From positions 434,001-498,000 of the forward strand of contig JAUHQD010000001.1 of NCBI GenBank assembly GCA_030418115.1: a DNA stretch of 64,000 nucleotides, read 5' to 3'. Of this stretch, positions 27,360-37,588 are shown piece by piece (positions within the stretch are counted from its first letter, which is position 1; each line of letters begins with the position of its first letter). The notes beneath the pieces are model-generated. The model saw only the letters and a program-made list of their open reading frames with translations, searched no databases and had not been told where the DNA came from. Source of the stretch: Alteromonadaceae bacterium BrNp21-10. Lineage in GTDB: Bacteria; Pseudomonadota; Gammaproteobacteria; Enterobacterales; Alteromonadaceae. The position numbers and the translations under genes are program-made.

Positions 27360-28706
27360 TTAGACGTTCTTTTCTAAGTCTTTGAAGTTAACATTTTCAA
27401 TTTCACTACCGGCATTGGGGTCGTTGAAAATATCGACATTCATTTCGTTTTCGCTCTTACCGACGATGCATGCCACCATACTATCTCCGGTAACGTTAAC
27501 CATAGTGCGCGTCATGTCCAGTAAGCGGTCGACGCCGATAATCAATGCAATGCCTTCCACTGGTAAATTCACTTGCTGTAGTACCATGGCAAGCATAATA
27601 AGGCCAACTCCCGGCACTCCAGCGGTTCCTACTGAAGCGAGGGTAGCGGTAAGTATGACCACTAAATAATCAGCCAGTGACAAGTCAACTCCATACACTT
27701 GTGCAATAAAGACCGTGGCTACGCCTTGCATAATAGCTGTGCCGTCCATGTTAATGGTGGCGCCCAGCGGTACCGTAAAAGAAGCGACCGAGTTATTCAC
27801 ACCCATTTTTTTGGTCACGGTTTCTAAAGTAATTGGTAGGGTGGCGTTACTGCTAGAGGTGCTAAAGGCAAAAATGCAGGTATCGCGCATTTTCTTTAAA
27901 AAAGTTATTGGATTGAGACCAGTGAATAGTTTGAAGATAACGCTGTAACTTACTAATCCGTGCAAAATCAGTACAAAAGCAACTAGGAAAAAGTATTTTA
28001 TTAGGCTAGCAAACACCGCCAAATCGATGGTGGCAGCCAGTTTTGCCATTAGCGCAAATACTCCATATGGCGCTAGGCTCATTAATATGCCGATTAGGCG
28101 CATGATAACGACATTAAGGTCTTCAAAGATGTCACTGAGACGGTTGCCAGCCTTGCCGGACATCGCCATTGCAATACCAAATAACACCGCAAAAACAATA
28201 ATTTGCAACATGTTACCTTGGGCCATTGCACTAATCGGATTAGCAGGCACCATACCGATAATAACCTCAGCTAATCCCGGTGGTGTATTGGCAGAAAAAG
28301 AAGTTTCAGTAGTTAAGCTAATGCCATCGCCGGGAGACACAAGCAACGCAAATGAAATCGCTAATGTAATCGCTATAGCGGTCGTCCCGATATATAAACC
28401 AAGAGATTTGCCACCTAGTCGACCTAATTTGGATGGATCGCTTAACTTGCAGGTACCACATACCAAGGAAACAAATACCAGCGGTACTACCAGCATTTTT
28501 AAACTGGCGATAAATATCTGGCCTATAACGGTAAATATACCTTCGACTAAAATTGTATACGCAGATATGCTCGCACCGAATACACTAAAGGCATAATCTC
28601 CGCTATCATCAAATAACCATTTTAGTAAAGAACCTACAAGTATTCCGGCAACCATGCCGATAAATATTTGCGCAGTTAAGCTATATTTTTTCGATGAACT
28701 GGACAT
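27360..28706 (-). CDS. Dicarboxylate/amino acid:cation symporter (DAACS)
   Basis: This 448-residue polytopic protein belongs to the glutamate/aspartate/C4-dicarboxylate symporter family. The re-entrant loop serine motif STSSSNATLP and the cation/substrate region LGATINMDGTA are both present. It imports dicarboxylates or acidic/neutral amino acids with sodium or protons across the inner membrane. An AGGAATGTAA ribosome site fixes the ATG. It is divergent from the Ig-repeat lipoprotein gene, with a perfect 16-bp palindrome between them. The exact substrate (glutamate, aspartate, succinate or serine) cannot be decided from motifs. Confidence 0.9.
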   Translation of the reverse strand: MSSSSKKYSLTAQIFIGMVAGILVGSLLKWLFDDSGDYAFSVFGASISAYTILVEGIFTVIGQIFIASLKMLVVPLVFVSLVCGTCKLSDPSKLGRLGGKSLGLYIGTTAIAITLAISFALLVSPGDGISLTTETSFSANTPPGLAEVIIGMVPANPISAMAQGNMLQIIVFAVLFGIAMAMSGKAGNRLSDIFEDLNVVIMRLIGILMSLAPYGVFALMAKLAATIDLAVFASLIKYFFLVAFVLILHGLVSYSVIFKLFTGLNPITFLKKMRDTCIFAFSTSSSNATLPITLETVTKKMGVNNSVASFTVPLGATINMDGTAIMQGVATVFIAQVYGVDLSLADYLVVILTATLASVGTAGVPGVGLIMLAMVLQQVNLPVEGIALIIGVDRLLDMTRTMVNVTGDSMVACIVGKSENEMNVDIFNDPNAGSEIENVNFKDLEKNV

Positions 28707-28741
28707 TTACATTCCTATTTATTGTTTTTGTATAGTTAAGC

Positions 28742-28757
28742 CTAACAATATTGTTAG
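28742..28757. promoter_or_regulatory. Perfect 16-bp palindrome in a divergent promoter region
   Basis: CTAACAATATTGTTAG reads the same on both strands. It lies 36 bases upstream of the symporter ATG and 69 bases upstream of the Ig-repeat lipoprotein ATG, a typical position for an operator. No regulator in the window matches it. Confidence 0.4.
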
Positions 28758-28825
28758 ATAAGCATAACCTTATTCATCGGGTAAATGTGAAAATGCTTAT
28801 CAAGTTAAACCAACAGGACGTAAAC

Positions 28826-31039
28826 ATGAAGGCAGCAATTAAACACCTTATACTCTTTCCATTAGTGGCTTTTTTAGTTGCTTGCGGTGGTGGCGGTAGT
28901 CTTGGAACAACAGATGGCGGACCAAGTAATCCAACAGCTGTGACCTATTCCATTGCTGTAGAAATCGTCGACGCTGATAGCGGTGTTGCGGCTACCGAAC
29001 TGAGTGCATCAACTCCCTTAACGGTGAATGCCACAGTAACCAGTTCCGATGGTTCAAGTACTCAGGGTAAGGTTGTTTCTTTTAGTTTTGATCAAGATGG
29101 ACTGGCTACTTTTAGTGTTGAGAACGGCCGTGCTGTAGTCAATTCTGAAGGTGTCGCGACGATTGGCTTATTTGTCGATATAGTCAGTGGAGCTGGTGAG
29201 ATCATTGCCACTTTAGACGCTGATACAACGGCACAGATTGCTTTTAACTCTGCGGGTGATGGTGATCAAACAACATTGATTCCTGCCTCTTTAGTGTTAT
29301 CTGCGAGTTCATTGCAATTAGCTTCCAGTGGCTCAGATGAAATAGAGTTAATTGCGTTGGTTAAGAATGAGCAGCAGGTATTGATGCAAGGCGTTGAAGT
29401 GCGTTTTTCTGTTGAAGGTGATGCGGCGTTATTGGATGGTAATGTCGTGGCCGGTGCTGATGGTAAAGCACGTACCATTTTAACTACGGGTGAAAACCCG
29501 CAAAATCGCACTATTTTAATTACTGCAGTAACCGGTAGCAGTAACCCGATTACGCAAACCATTGCAATACAGGTTATTGGTACTCAAGTTTCTATCAATG
29601 GACCGACTTCAGTGATACTCAATGCTACGGCAGAATACGTTGTTCTGTTGGCAGATTCAGATGGTCGGCCTATTCCTAATGAACAACTTACATTAACCAC
29701 CGAAACGGGTGTGTTAAGTAATACTTCGCCCACCACAAACAGTTCAGGTTTGGTGATGGTGGATTATACCTCCATGGTTTCGGGCACGGACGTTATTGTT
29801 GCCAGCGGCCTTAATGCTGCAAGTGCATTTAATATTGCAGTGCAGCAAGATGACTTTGCATTTAGCTCGGTACCGATCAGTGAAATACCACTTAATCAAG
29901 AGGTCACGTTAACCGTGACTTGGGAAAAAGATGGTGCAGCCTATGCCAATGGTAGTATTAGCTTTGTCGCTCCTCGTGGTGAAATTTCCAGTGCAGATAC
30001 CGTTACTAATGCACAGGGGCAGGCTAGCTTTACCATTTCTTCTACTAATGCGGGTTTCTCTGCTATTTCCGCGACGGGTGTGGATGGTGATGACAATATT
30101 GTGAGTGCCAGAGCTAACATTGAATTTATTGCTACCGAAGCTGATAACATTATTGTTGATGGTAATCCTGATTCAATTGGTCCTGATGGCCAAGGTACGA
30201 CGATTACTGCTGTAGTACGAGACATCAATGGTAACTTAGTGAAAGGTAAAATTATTGAATTTAAGGTCACCGATGTTAGTGGCGGCTCGTTATCACCTAG
30301 TACCGGCGTTACTAATAGTAGCGGCATTGCCTCTACAGTATTTACTTCTGTTGGCACTACTCAAATAGATGGTGTAGAAATTATCGCTACCGTACAAGAT
30401 AAGCCGTCAGTTACTGGAAAAACCTATTTGACTGTGTCTGACCGAGCATTTGATCTTTCATTTGGGACGGGCAGTACTATTCAAATTCCGGAGGATAAAC
30501 CTTCAAGCTACATTAAAGAGTTTGCTGTGTATGTGAGTGACTCCGATGGTAACGCGGTGAATAACGTTAATTTAACCGTGTCTCTGTCGCCTGAGAAGTT
30601 TGTTGATGACGGTGAGTTCAGAAAAGGCTATTGGCAATGGAACCCAACTATTGAAATTTGGGAAGCCATAGTAACCGCCCATTGTGTAACCGAAGATCAG
30701 AATGATAACGGACTTCGTGATGGTGAAGGCACTCCCATGGATGAAGATATCAACCAAGATGGTGACTTAACACCAGGGATTGTAGGTGTAATTCGTTTTA
30801 AAAATGGCAGTTCGTCCACCGATATTAGTGGTAGCGCAACTTTGGAGTGGGAATATCCCAAAGAATTTGCAGTATGGACGGATATGGTCATTACTGTTCT
30901 AGGTAGCTCTACAGGAAGTGAAAGCCAAGAAACACAAAAATATACATTGCCTATTGCGGCTATTGACATCAATACGCAGGCCATCCCACCACCAGCTAAT
31001 CCTTATGGCAGTGGCCCAAATTGTACCGATACTGATTAA
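28826..31039 (+). CDS. Ig-like (Big_1-type) repeat lipoprotein with EF-hand-like motifs
   Basis: The 737-residue product is a lipoprotein (lipobox LVAC, Cys21, then GGGG). The ATG at 28826 is chosen for its signal peptide and AGGA site; a longer frame starts 75 bases earlier. About five tandem Ig-like repeats of the invasin/intimin type follow, each with a 'G..s.a...TnssG.A...' pattern (for example VTNAQGQASFTI and VTNSSGIASTVF). The C-terminal part holds two calcium-binding-like loops, DQNDNGLRDGEG and DINQDGDL, resembling EF-hand/dockerin loops. It probably extends from the outer membrane and mediates adhesion or matrix contact. A strong terminator follows. The role is inferred from architecture only. 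Confidence 0.8.
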   Translation: MKAAIKHLILFPLVAFLVACGGGGSLGTTDGGPSNPTAVTYSIAVEIVDADSGVAATELSASTPLTVNATVTSSDGSSTQGKVVSFSFDQDGLATFSVENGRAVVNSEGVATIGLFVDIVSGAGEIIATLDADTTAQIAFNSAGDGDQTTLIPASLVLSASSLQLASSGSDEIELIALVKNEQQVLMQGVEVRFSVEGDAALLDGNVVAGADGKARTILTTGENPQNRTILITAVTGSSNPITQTIAIQVIGTQVSINGPTSVILNATAEYVVLLADSDGRPIPNEQLTLTTETGVLSNTSPTTNSSGLVMVDYTSMVSGTDVIVASGLNAASAFNIAVQQDDFAFSSVPISEIPLNQEVTLTVTWEKDGAAYANGSISFVAPRGEISSADTVTNAQGQASFTISSTNAGFSAISATGVDGDDNIVSARANIEFIATEADNIIVDGNPDSIGPDGQGTTITAVVRDINGNLVKGKIIEFKVTDVSGGSLSPSTGVTNSSGIASTVFTSVGTTQIDGVEIIATVQDKPSVTGKTYLTVSDRAFDLSFGTGSTIQIPEDKPSSYIKEFAVYVSDSDGNAVNNVNLTVSLSPEKFVDDGEFRKGYWQWNPTIEIWEAIVTAHCVTEDQNDNGLRDGEGTPMDEDINQDGDLTPGIVGVIRFKNGSSSTDISGSATLEWEYPKEFAVWTDMVITVLGSSTGSESQETQKYTLPIAAIDINTQAIPPPANPYGSGPNCTDTD

Positions 31040-31050
31040 TCAGATTGATT

Positions 31051-31077
31051 AAAAAGCCCTGTAATGCAGGGCTTTTT
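31051..31077. terminator. Terminator between the Ig-repeat gene and astB
   Basis: GCCCTG-TAATG-CAGGGC with five flanking A:T pairs forms an intrinsic terminator that can act on both convergent transcripts. Confidence 0.88.
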
Positions 31078-31099
31078 CTATTTATCCACCAAGTAAACG

Positions 31100-32440
31100 T
31101 TATTCCTGTTGGAATGGATAAACCGAACCTAGTTTTAAAATTTGCGTCAATTCATCCAAAGCGCTGCGAGACTCCATTAACAATTGCGGATCATGCAGGT
31201 CTGTGACTAACAATTCATCTCGATAATGTTTATCAATCCACATATTGAGCCTTGTAAACTGTTGTTCCGTTAACAAGGTGTAGGGGTTAACCGCTTCCAG
31301 CTCTTGACCATTTAACGCCACGCGTAAGCGTAAACAGGCTGGTCCACCACCATTACGCATACTTTGTTTAACGTCAAAATAATGCACTTGTTTTATGGGG
31401 GTATTTTGCTGAACTAGATTGTCTAAATACGCAGAAACAATGGCGCTTTCCTGACACTCTATCGGCGCGATAATAGCCATTTCACCATGTCTCTGATTAA
31501 TGATCTGAGTATTAAATAAGTAGGTTTTAATGGCTTCTTGCACTGGTATATCGGCACTGGCAACTTGAATGAAATGTAATACTTCATCACCAAATTTGTG
31601 TTGAATTTCAGCCAGCACATGTTCGGTTTGATAAAATGCTTGTTCATGGAAAAACAATACATTCTGATTACCCACGGCAATCACATCATTATGAAACACA
31701 CCTTGATCAATCACATCCGGATTTTGTTGAATATACACCACAGAATCATCTGATAGGCCATGCAACCTCGCGATAGCTTGGCTGGCTTCTAATGTTTGTC
31801 GTGCAGGATATTTTTGCGGCGCTGGTTTGCTACCGTCAAAGGCATAACGTCCATAAGCAAATAATTCAATCCCAGCATGACCATAATCATTGCAGAGGCG
31901 AGTATGATTGGCTGCGCCTTCATCACCAAAATGTTCATTGTCAGGAAGATGCCGGTGGTGTTGAAAATATTTATCGTTATTAAATGTGGCTTGTAATATC
32001 CGACCAGTAACGGTGGGTTCAAGTGATCGATGAAACTTATTGGTTAAATTAGCTGGGGTAAAATGCACTTTGCCATCGGCAGTATCGGCACTGGGTGATA
32101 CCGTGGCTGCATTAGCGGTCCACATGCTGGAAGCAGAACAACAAGCTAAAAACACCTGAGGCGCTTGCTTGGCGGCTTTCTCTAAAACTTGAGCATCGGT
32201 GCCAGTAAATCCTAAACGACGCAATGTGAGTACATCTGGGCGCTCTTGTGGCGCTAATATTCCTTGAGTTAATCCCAAGTCACTTAATGCTTTAGCTTTT
32301 TGTAAGCCCTGCTTTGCTGCTTTTTTGGGATTGCTGGCGGCTTGGGCATTACTCAATGAGGCCACATTGCCAAAAGATAACCCAGCATAATTATGGGTGG
32401 GGCCAACCAGCCCATCAAAATTGACTTCAAAATGATTCAT
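31100..32440 (-). CDS. astB: N-succinylarginine dihydrolase
   Basis: This 446-residue enzyme of the arginine succinyltransferase pathway hydrolyses N2-succinylarginine to N2-succinylornithine, ammonia and CO2. The N-terminus [22 protein letters not shown] and the catalytic cysteine Cys369 in [10 protein letters not shown] are diagnostic. The ribosome site AAAGGAAAACA sits before the ATG. The other ast genes (astA, astC, astD, astE) are not here, so this copy is transcribed on its own; its partners must be elsewhere if the pathway is complete. The length is normal. Confidence 0.96.
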   Translation of the reverse strand: MNHFEVNFDGLVGPTHNYAGLSFGNVASLSNAQAASNPKKAAKQGLQKAKALSDLGLTQGILAPQERPDVLTLRRLGFTGTDAQVLEKAAKQAPQVFLACCSASSMWTANAATVSPSADTADGKVHFTPANLTNKFHRSLEPTVTGRILQATFNNDKYFQHHRHLPDNEHFGDEGAANHTRLCNDYGHAGIELFAYGRYAFDGSKPAPQKYPARQTLEASQAIARLHGLSDDSVVYIQQNPDVIDQGVFHNDVIAVGNQNVLFFHEQAFYQTEHVLAEIQHKFGDEVLHFIQVASADIPVQEAIKTYLFNTQIINQRHGEMAIIAPIECQESAIVSAYLDNLVQQNTPIKQVHYFDVKQSMRNGGGPACLRLRVALNGQELEAVNPYTLLTEQQFTRLNMWIDKHYRDELLVTDLHDPQLLMESRSALDELTQILKLGSVYPFQQE

Positions 32441-32495
32441 TGTTTTCCTTTATATTTTTAATCTGCAATACAGGGTTGTAGAATGTAGGGTAAGT

Positions 32496-32524
32496 CACCA
32501 TATGGTGGTTTGCCATTATATGGC
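32496..32524. repeat. Two adjacent small palindromes in the astB-topA intergenic region
   Basis: CACCATATGGTG (32496-32507) is a perfect palindrome and GCCATTATATGGC (32512-32524) has five-base arms around TAT. A third, AGAAATAATTTCT, lies near 32588. They sit between divergent astB and topA and could be operators or chance AT-rich symmetry. Confidence 0.3.
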
Positions 32525-32728
32525 TGAATTCATTGGCATTGCAGTTTATTTAAAGCCTGCCTATTATGTGCGCCGTTATTTCCGTGTAGAAATAATTTCT
32601 TGTTTTCTATGTGGATTATAGATATACCTTAAAAAGTCCACGAATCGGCATGTTGCCCATCCTCATAGTTTAGGGTAGGTTATCTTTTTTCAGTAATTAT
32701 AATAATTTCAAGGTGTTAGCGAAGTCTT

Positions 32729-35371
32729 ATGGGAAAGTCTCTGGTCATAGTAGAGTCACCGGCTAAAGCCAAAACAATCAATAAATATCTCGGAAGTGAC
32801 TTCATCGTTAAGTCCAGTGTCGGTCATGTTCGCGATTTGCCAACCAAAGCATTGGGCAAAGTTGCGCCTAAAATGCCAGCAAAAGAACTTAAATTGCTGC
32901 CGGAAAAGGAACAACAGGAATATTTACGTAAACACGACTATTTAAAATTAGTCGACCGAATGGGGGTAGATCCACAAAATAATTGGCATGCCCATTACGA
33001 TATTCTGAACGGCAAAGAAAAAGTCGTTAATGAGTTAAAAAAACTCGCTAAAAATGCTGACATCATCTATCTAGCAACGGATTTGGATAGAGAAGGGGAA
33101 GCCATTGCGTGGCACCTTCGTGAAATTATTGGTGAAAAAGATAAAGTCTTTCAGCGAGTGGTGTTTAACGAGATCACCAAAAAAGCCATTCAAGAGGCTT
33201 TTTCTCATCCTGGCGAACTGAATATTCCACGCGTGAACGCTCAACAGGCAAGACGTTTTCTTGACCGTGTGGTGGGCTTCATGGTGTCCCCATTATTGTG
33301 GAAAAAAATAGCTCGAGGTTTATCCGCAGGCCGCGTGCAATCGGTTGCTGTACGTCTGGTGGTCGAGCGTGAACGCGAGATTAAAGCTTTTGTTCCCGAA
33401 GAATTTTGGGACATTCATGCCGACCTTGCCACCGTAGAAAAACAAGCGCTGCGCATGTTGGTGAGTAAACAGGCTGATAAAGCCTTCAAACCAGTTAATA
33501 AAGCGCAAGCAGATGCGGCACTAACGTTACTTAAAAATGCCGCTTATACGGTCAAAAGTCGTGAATCAAAACCGACACAAAGCAAACCCTCTGCGCCCTT
33601 TATTACTTCTACTTTGCAGCAAGCAGCCAGTACTCGCTTAGGCTTTGGTGTTAAAAAAACCATGATGATGGCCCAACGATTGTACGAAGGCGGGCATATT
33701 ACTTATATGCGTACCGATTCTACTAACTTGAGTGCTGAAGCGGTTGCCAATTGCCGTGAATATATCGACAAAAATTTCGGTCAAGCCTATTTACCAAGCG
33801 ACCCGATCTTGTATGGTAGCAAAGGCAATGCGCAGGAAGCTCATGAAGCGATTCGCCCTTCGAATGTCATTGTTAAGGCAGACTCGTTATCGGAAATGGA
33901 GCGCGATGCGCAACGTTTATATGAGTTAATTTGGCGACAATTTGTGTCTTGTCAGATGACTAACGCTAAATATGATGCTTCAACTATCCGTGTTGAAGCC
34001 GGTGATTTTGAGCTAGTAGCCAAAGGTCGCGTATTGAAGTTTGATGGTTGGACGCGTGTACAAACTCAGGTGCGTAAAAAAGGGGAAGAAGATGTGTTGT
34101 TGCCGGATGTTAAACAAGGCGACAGCATGGTCCTTAATGAACTTGATCCTAAACAGCATTTTACTAAACCTATTGCGCGTTTTAATGAAGCGTCGTTGGT
34201 TAAAGAATTAGAAAAGCGTGGGATTGGCCGTCCGTCTACCTATGCCAGTATTATTTCCACTATTCAAGACAGAGGTTATGCACGTATTGAAAACCGCCGT
34301 TTTTATGCGGAGAAAATGGGTGAAATTGTTAATGATCGCTTAGTGGAGAATTTCAGTAACCTGCTTAGTTATGACTTTACTGCCAATATGGAACAACATT
34401 TGGATGAAATTGCTGAAGGTAAGCTACCTTGGAAGCAAGTACTGAATGAGTTCTATGAAGATTTTTACGGTCGTTTAATTACCGCAGAAAAGCCCACTGA
34501 AGATGGCGGTATGCGTCTAAATCAGGCGGTGGAAACCGATATTGAGTGTCCAAAGTGCCAACGCCATATGATGGTAAGAACTGCTAGTACTGGCGTATTT
34601 ATGGGCTGTACTGGTTATAACTTGCCGCCTAAAGAGCGCTGTACCCACACCATGAATCTGACGCCGGGTGAAGAAACGGTCAAGGTTGAAGATGATGAAG
34701 AATTAGAAACCGAAGCATTACGTGCTAAACATCGCTGTGGTATTTGTGAAACGGCGATGGACAGTTACTTGATTGATGAAACGCGCAAGTTGCACGTGTG
34801 TGGTAATACGCCCACTTGCCCTGGTGTAGAAATCGAGAAAGGCACCTTTAAAATTAAGGGTTACGACGGTCCTCTTATTGAGTGTGACCGCTGTGGGTCC
34901 AATATGGAGCTTAAAAACGGTCGTTTTGGCAAGTATTTCGGTTGTACCAATGAAGAGTGTAAAAACACCCGTAAATTATTAAGAAACGGTGACGTTGCTC
35001 CGCCTAAAGAAGATCCTGTGGATCTACCTGAATTGCCTTGTATTAAGTCGGATGCGCACTTTGTGCTGCGTGATGGTGCCTCTGGTATCTTCATGGCTGC
35101 GCATAATTTCCCTAAATCCCGGGAAACCCGAGCGCCACTGGTGGAAGAATTAGCACGTTTTCGCGATCGTATTTCCGAGAAGTTCTATTATCTTGCAGAT
35201 GCACCGGCGAAGGACCCTGATGGTAACCCTACATTGGTACGCTACAGTCGCAAAACTAAGCAACAGTACGTCATGTCTGAAGTTGAAGGTAAAGCCAGTG
35301 GTTGGTCAGCTTGGTATGAAAATAACAAATGGGTTGTAGACGATAAACGTAAAGGTAAAAAGAGTAAGTAA
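32729..35371 (+). CDS. topA: DNA topoisomerase I
   Basis: The 880-residue type IA topoisomerase relaxes negative supercoils. It starts with the TOPRIM domain ([16 protein letters not shown]; the DxDxxGE motif is DLDREGE), and the active tyrosine is Tyr326 in [11 protein letters not shown]. After about residue 600 come zinc-ribbon units with Cys quartets (ECPKCQ, HRCGIC, IECDRC) and a basic C-terminus. This is the full gammaproteobacterial form. The stop overlaps the start of the next gene by one base (TAATG), so they are translationally coupled. Confidence 0.98.
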   Translation: MGKSLVIVESPAKAKTINKYLGSDFIVKSSVGHVRDLPTKALGKVAPKMPAKELKLLPEKEQQEYLRKHDYLKLVDRMGVDPQNNWHAHYDILNGKEKVVNELKKLAKNADIIYLATDLDREGEAIAWHLREIIGEKDKVFQRVVFNEITKKAIQEAFSHPGELNIPRVNAQQARRFLDRVVGFMVSPLLWKKIARGLSAGRVQSVAVRLVVEREREIKAFVPEEFWDIHADLATVEKQALRMLVSKQADKAFKPVNKAQADAALTLLKNAAYTVKSRESKPTQSKPSAPFITSTLQQAASTRLGFGVKKTMMMAQRLYEGGHITYMRTDSTNLSAEAVANCREYIDKNFGQAYLPSDPILYGSKGNAQEAHEAIRPSNVIVKADSLSEMERDAQRLYELIWRQFVSCQMTNAKYDASTIRVEAGDFELVAKGRVLKFDGWTRVQTQVRKKGEEDVLLPDVKQGDSMVLNELDPKQHFTKPIARFNEASLVKELEKRGIGRPSTYASIISTIQDRGYARIENRRFYAEKMGEIVNDRLVENFSNLLSYDFTANMEQHLDEIAEGKLPWKQVLNEFYEDFYGRLITAEKPTEDGGMRLNQAVETDIECPKCQRHMMVRTASTGVFMGCTGYNLPPKERCTHTMNLTPGEETVKVEDDEELETEALRAKHRCGICETAMDSYLIDETRKLHVCGNTPTCPGVEIEKGTFKIKGYDGPLIECDRCGSNMELKNGRFGKYFGCTNEECKNTRKLLRNGDVAPPKEDPVDLPELPCIKSDAHFVLRDGASGIFMAAHNFPKSRETRAPLVEELARFRDRISEKFYYLADAPAKDPDGNPTLVRYSRKTKQQYVMSEVEGKASGWSAWYENNKWVVDDKRKGKKSK

Positions 35372-35922
35372 TGGCGTCATTGCAGGAACAGTTATTAAAA
35401 GCCGGGTTGGCCAATAAGAAAAAGGCCAACCAAATAAGCAAAGAAAAGCATAAGGTTAAAAAGCAGCAACAACACCATAAAGTTGAAGTGGTGGATGAAG
35501 CTAAAGCACTTGCTGATAAAGCGCTGGCGGATAAACGCCAAAAAGATTTAGCGCTAAATCAGCAGGCTAAAGCGAAAGCCTTTGAAAAAGAAGTTGTCGC
35601 GCAAATCAAACAGCTTATTGACGTTAATAAACAACCTAAGGGTAAAGGCGATATTGCCTGTAATTTTACTGATAACGGTAAAATTAAACATATGTATGTG
35701 AATGAGAAAACCCAAAAGCATATTAGCCAAGGTCGTTTAGCGATTGTTAAGTTTCAAGGTGGCTATCAGCTCGTGCCAATGCCTGTTGCCGATAAAATTG
35801 CTCAGCGTGATGCCTCGCTCGTAGTGTATCGAGTCGATCAAGTGGAAGAGGTGTCTAAGCTTAGCGAAGAAGAACAGGATTGGTATGCTGATTATGACAT
35901 ACCTGATGATTTGAACTGGTAA
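35371..35922 (+). CDS. DUF2058 (YaiL-like) protein
   Basis: This 183-residue, highly charged protein starts [26 protein letters not shown] and has a predicted long helical, lysine/glutamine-rich first half followed by a conserved globular block (KGKGDIACNFTDNGKIKHMYVNE-like region). It matches the DUF2058/YaiL family, whose reported link is to nucleoprotein/polysomes or unknown function. It overlaps topA by one base, so its expression is tied to the topoisomerase. No catalytic motif is visible. Confidence is high for the family, low for function. Confidence 0.85.
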   Translation: MASLQEQLLKAGLANKKKANQISKEKHKVKKQQQHHKVEVVDEAKALADKALADKRQKDLALNQQAKAKAFEKEVVAQIKQLIDVNKQPKGKGDIACNFTDNGKIKHMYVNEKTQKHISQGRLAIVKFQGGYQLVPMPVADKIAQRDASLVVYRVDQVEEVSKLSEEEQDWYADYDIPDDLNW

Positions 35923-35949
35923 GTCATAAGTTATTGGTAAGTAATGGAC

Positions 35950-36381
35950 TCAAGCGTCAGGTTGGCGCTTATATTCATTTTCACTGTTAAAAATATATAT
36001 AATAAACCCTAAAATCACACCAAACATAAACATGACTGGGCCATTTATTTGGGTAATAGGTAGCCCAGTACCTTGTGACAGGGTTTGGAATAAGATGTTG
36101 AGGAAGGGGTGATTGACATTATTGAACAGTAATAGAGTAAAGCAGCCGCCAGACAACATATGTTTTAAACGTAATTGGCTATGGCGCGGCATATTGATCA
36201 TGCCAATTAGCATCCAAATTATCCAACCGACCATTCCTGATACAAAACTCGATAGTAATATATTGACGAAACTGCCGTAGCTACCACTGGTAACTAAAAT
36301 TAGTGTGAACAAAAGTGATAGGCCGAAAAAGCAGAAGCAACTTCGGAAACTAGGATGGAAAGATTTTAAAGCAGTTGGCAT
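35950..36381 (-). CDS. Small integral membrane protein of unknown function
   Basis: The 143-residue product has four hydrophobic segments (around residues 14-32, 36-62, 75-95 and 108-130) and no recognisable motif. It probably resides in the inner membrane. It is convergent with the topA-DUF2058 pair and lies about 215 bases from the epimerase gene on the same strand. I do not recognise a family. Confidence 0.6.
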   Translation of the reverse strand: MPTALKSFHPSFRSCFCFFGLSLLFTLILVTSGSYGSFVNILLSSFVSGMVGWIIWMLIGMINMPRHSQLRLKHMLSGGCFTLLLFNNVNHPFLNILFQTLSQGTGLPITQINGPVMFMFGVILGFIIYIFNSENEYKRQPDA

Positions 36382-36560
36382 ACTAAAACGTCCTTATTGA
36401 ATATTCACATCACAACCATGTAGTAGTTTTACTTTCTAAAAGATTTAACAGCCTACATGTACTCCAGTTGATGCGGGCATAATGTCTAATATTTCGCCTT
36501 AAAATACAAGAATAATCTTTCCCTAGGGACAATTGTACGAAATCACTTACAGCGTTTGCT

Positions 36561-36584
36561 AGCAAGGCTTGTAGCAGCCTTGCT
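36561..36584 (-). terminator. Hairpin downstream of the epimerase gene
   Basis: AGCAAGGCT-TGTAGC-AGCCTTGCT forms a perfect 9-bp stem just past the epimerase stop on the minus strand. No T-run follows, so it may be a weak or rho-assisted terminator. Confidence 0.5.
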
Positions 36585-36598
36585 TATTGCTACAGGGA

Positions 36599-37588
36599 TT
36601 ATTTTGCTATATGCCCATATCGTTGAATGATGTTGTTAATATTGTCCTCGGTTTTGGGATTTGATAGTTGTCGTTTGGAGTCTTCTGCAAACCAATCAAG
36701 GGTTTGTTTTATACCCTTAGAAAAGGGTATGGTGGCGCAAAAATCAGGTACAAACTGTTTGATTTTGCTATTGTCGAAAATCACACTGTGAGCCTTATCC
36801 CCAAGTAAACTACCATAAGCATCAGGGTCAACCTTGGCAATAAAATCAGAGGGGATATGCACTATATTGGCTTCGCAATCGATGGCGGATGCAATGGCAA
36901 TGTGTATTTGATCCCAAGTTAAACTTTCATCACTAGTGATATGGAAGGCGTGGCCGATGGCTTGTTGATGACCAATAAGTCCAACAAATCCCTTGGCAAA
37001 ATCACTGGCGTGGGTAATCGTAAATAAAGAGGTACCATCACCATGCACTATGATAGGTAGCCCAGCTTTAATACGTTGAATAATATTGTACTCAGTCCAA
37101 CCGCCAAAAGGCACAGGAATAACAGTATCGTAAGTAAGGGAAGGGCGCACAATGGTCATCGGGAAGCCGTGTTGGCGGTAACTTTCGGTTAAGCAGTCTT
37201 CAATGGCGATTTTGTTACGTGAATATTCCCAAAAAGGATTATATAAGGGGGTTGATTCGGTAATAATAGGGTGGCTGACGGGCTTTTGATAACAAGAGGC
37301 CGAGCTAATCACTATGTACTGTTTGCAATTATTAGCGAATAAACGAATATCCCGCTCTGCATCTTCACGGGTAAAAGCGATCCAATTGACCACACAATCC
37401 CATTGGTGAGACTGCAGTTTTTTCTGGGTTGCAGGATCGTTAATATCACCAACAATGCTGGTCGCCCCAACGATTGAAACTTTTCGTGTGCCCCGATTGA
37501 GCAAGTAAAGATCAATCCCATTAGCAACACATAAGCGACTGGTCTCTGTACTGATATTTCCGGTTCCGCCAATAAATAAAACTTTCAT
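36599..37588 (-). CDS. NAD-dependent epimerase/dehydratase (extended SDR)
   Basis: This 329-residue extended SDR starts MKVLFIGGTGNIS, an atypical nucleotide-binding motif (GGTGNI) of the group that also holds CSP41-like and related enzymes. A YxxxK pair is present as EYSRNK near residue 130. It would use NAD(P) on a sugar-nucleotide or other carbonyl substrate in the cytoplasm. GAGGAAAATTA precedes the ATG. It is divergent from the molybdoenzyme operon, with 295 bases between. The exact substrate is unknown. Confidence 0.8.
   Translation of the reverse strand: MKVLFIGGTGNISTETSRLCVANGIDLYLLNRGTRKVSIVGATSIVGDINDPATQKKLQSHQWDCVVNWIAFTREDAERDIRLFANNCKQYIVISSASCYQKPVSHPIITESTPLYNPFWEYSRNKIAIEDCLTESYRQHGFPMTIVRPSLTYDTVIPVPFGGWTEYNIIQRIKAGLPIIVHGDGTSLFTITHASDFAKGFVGLIGHQQAIGHAFHITSDESLTWDQIHIAIASAIDCEANIVHIPSDFIAKVDPDAYGSLLGDKAHSVIFDNSKIKQFVPDFCATIPFSKGIKQTLDWFAEDSKRQLSNPKTEDNINNIIQRYGHIAK

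Noticed and set aside
28027..28596. A 189-codon plus-strand frame
   Set aside because: It lies entirely antisense to the dicarboxylate symporter, whose motifs are certain; the antisense product is low in complexity and has no family.
29941..30357. A 138-codon minus-strand frame
   Set aside because: It is antisense to the Ig-repeat lipoprotein, follows its repeat periodicity, and has no ribosome site.
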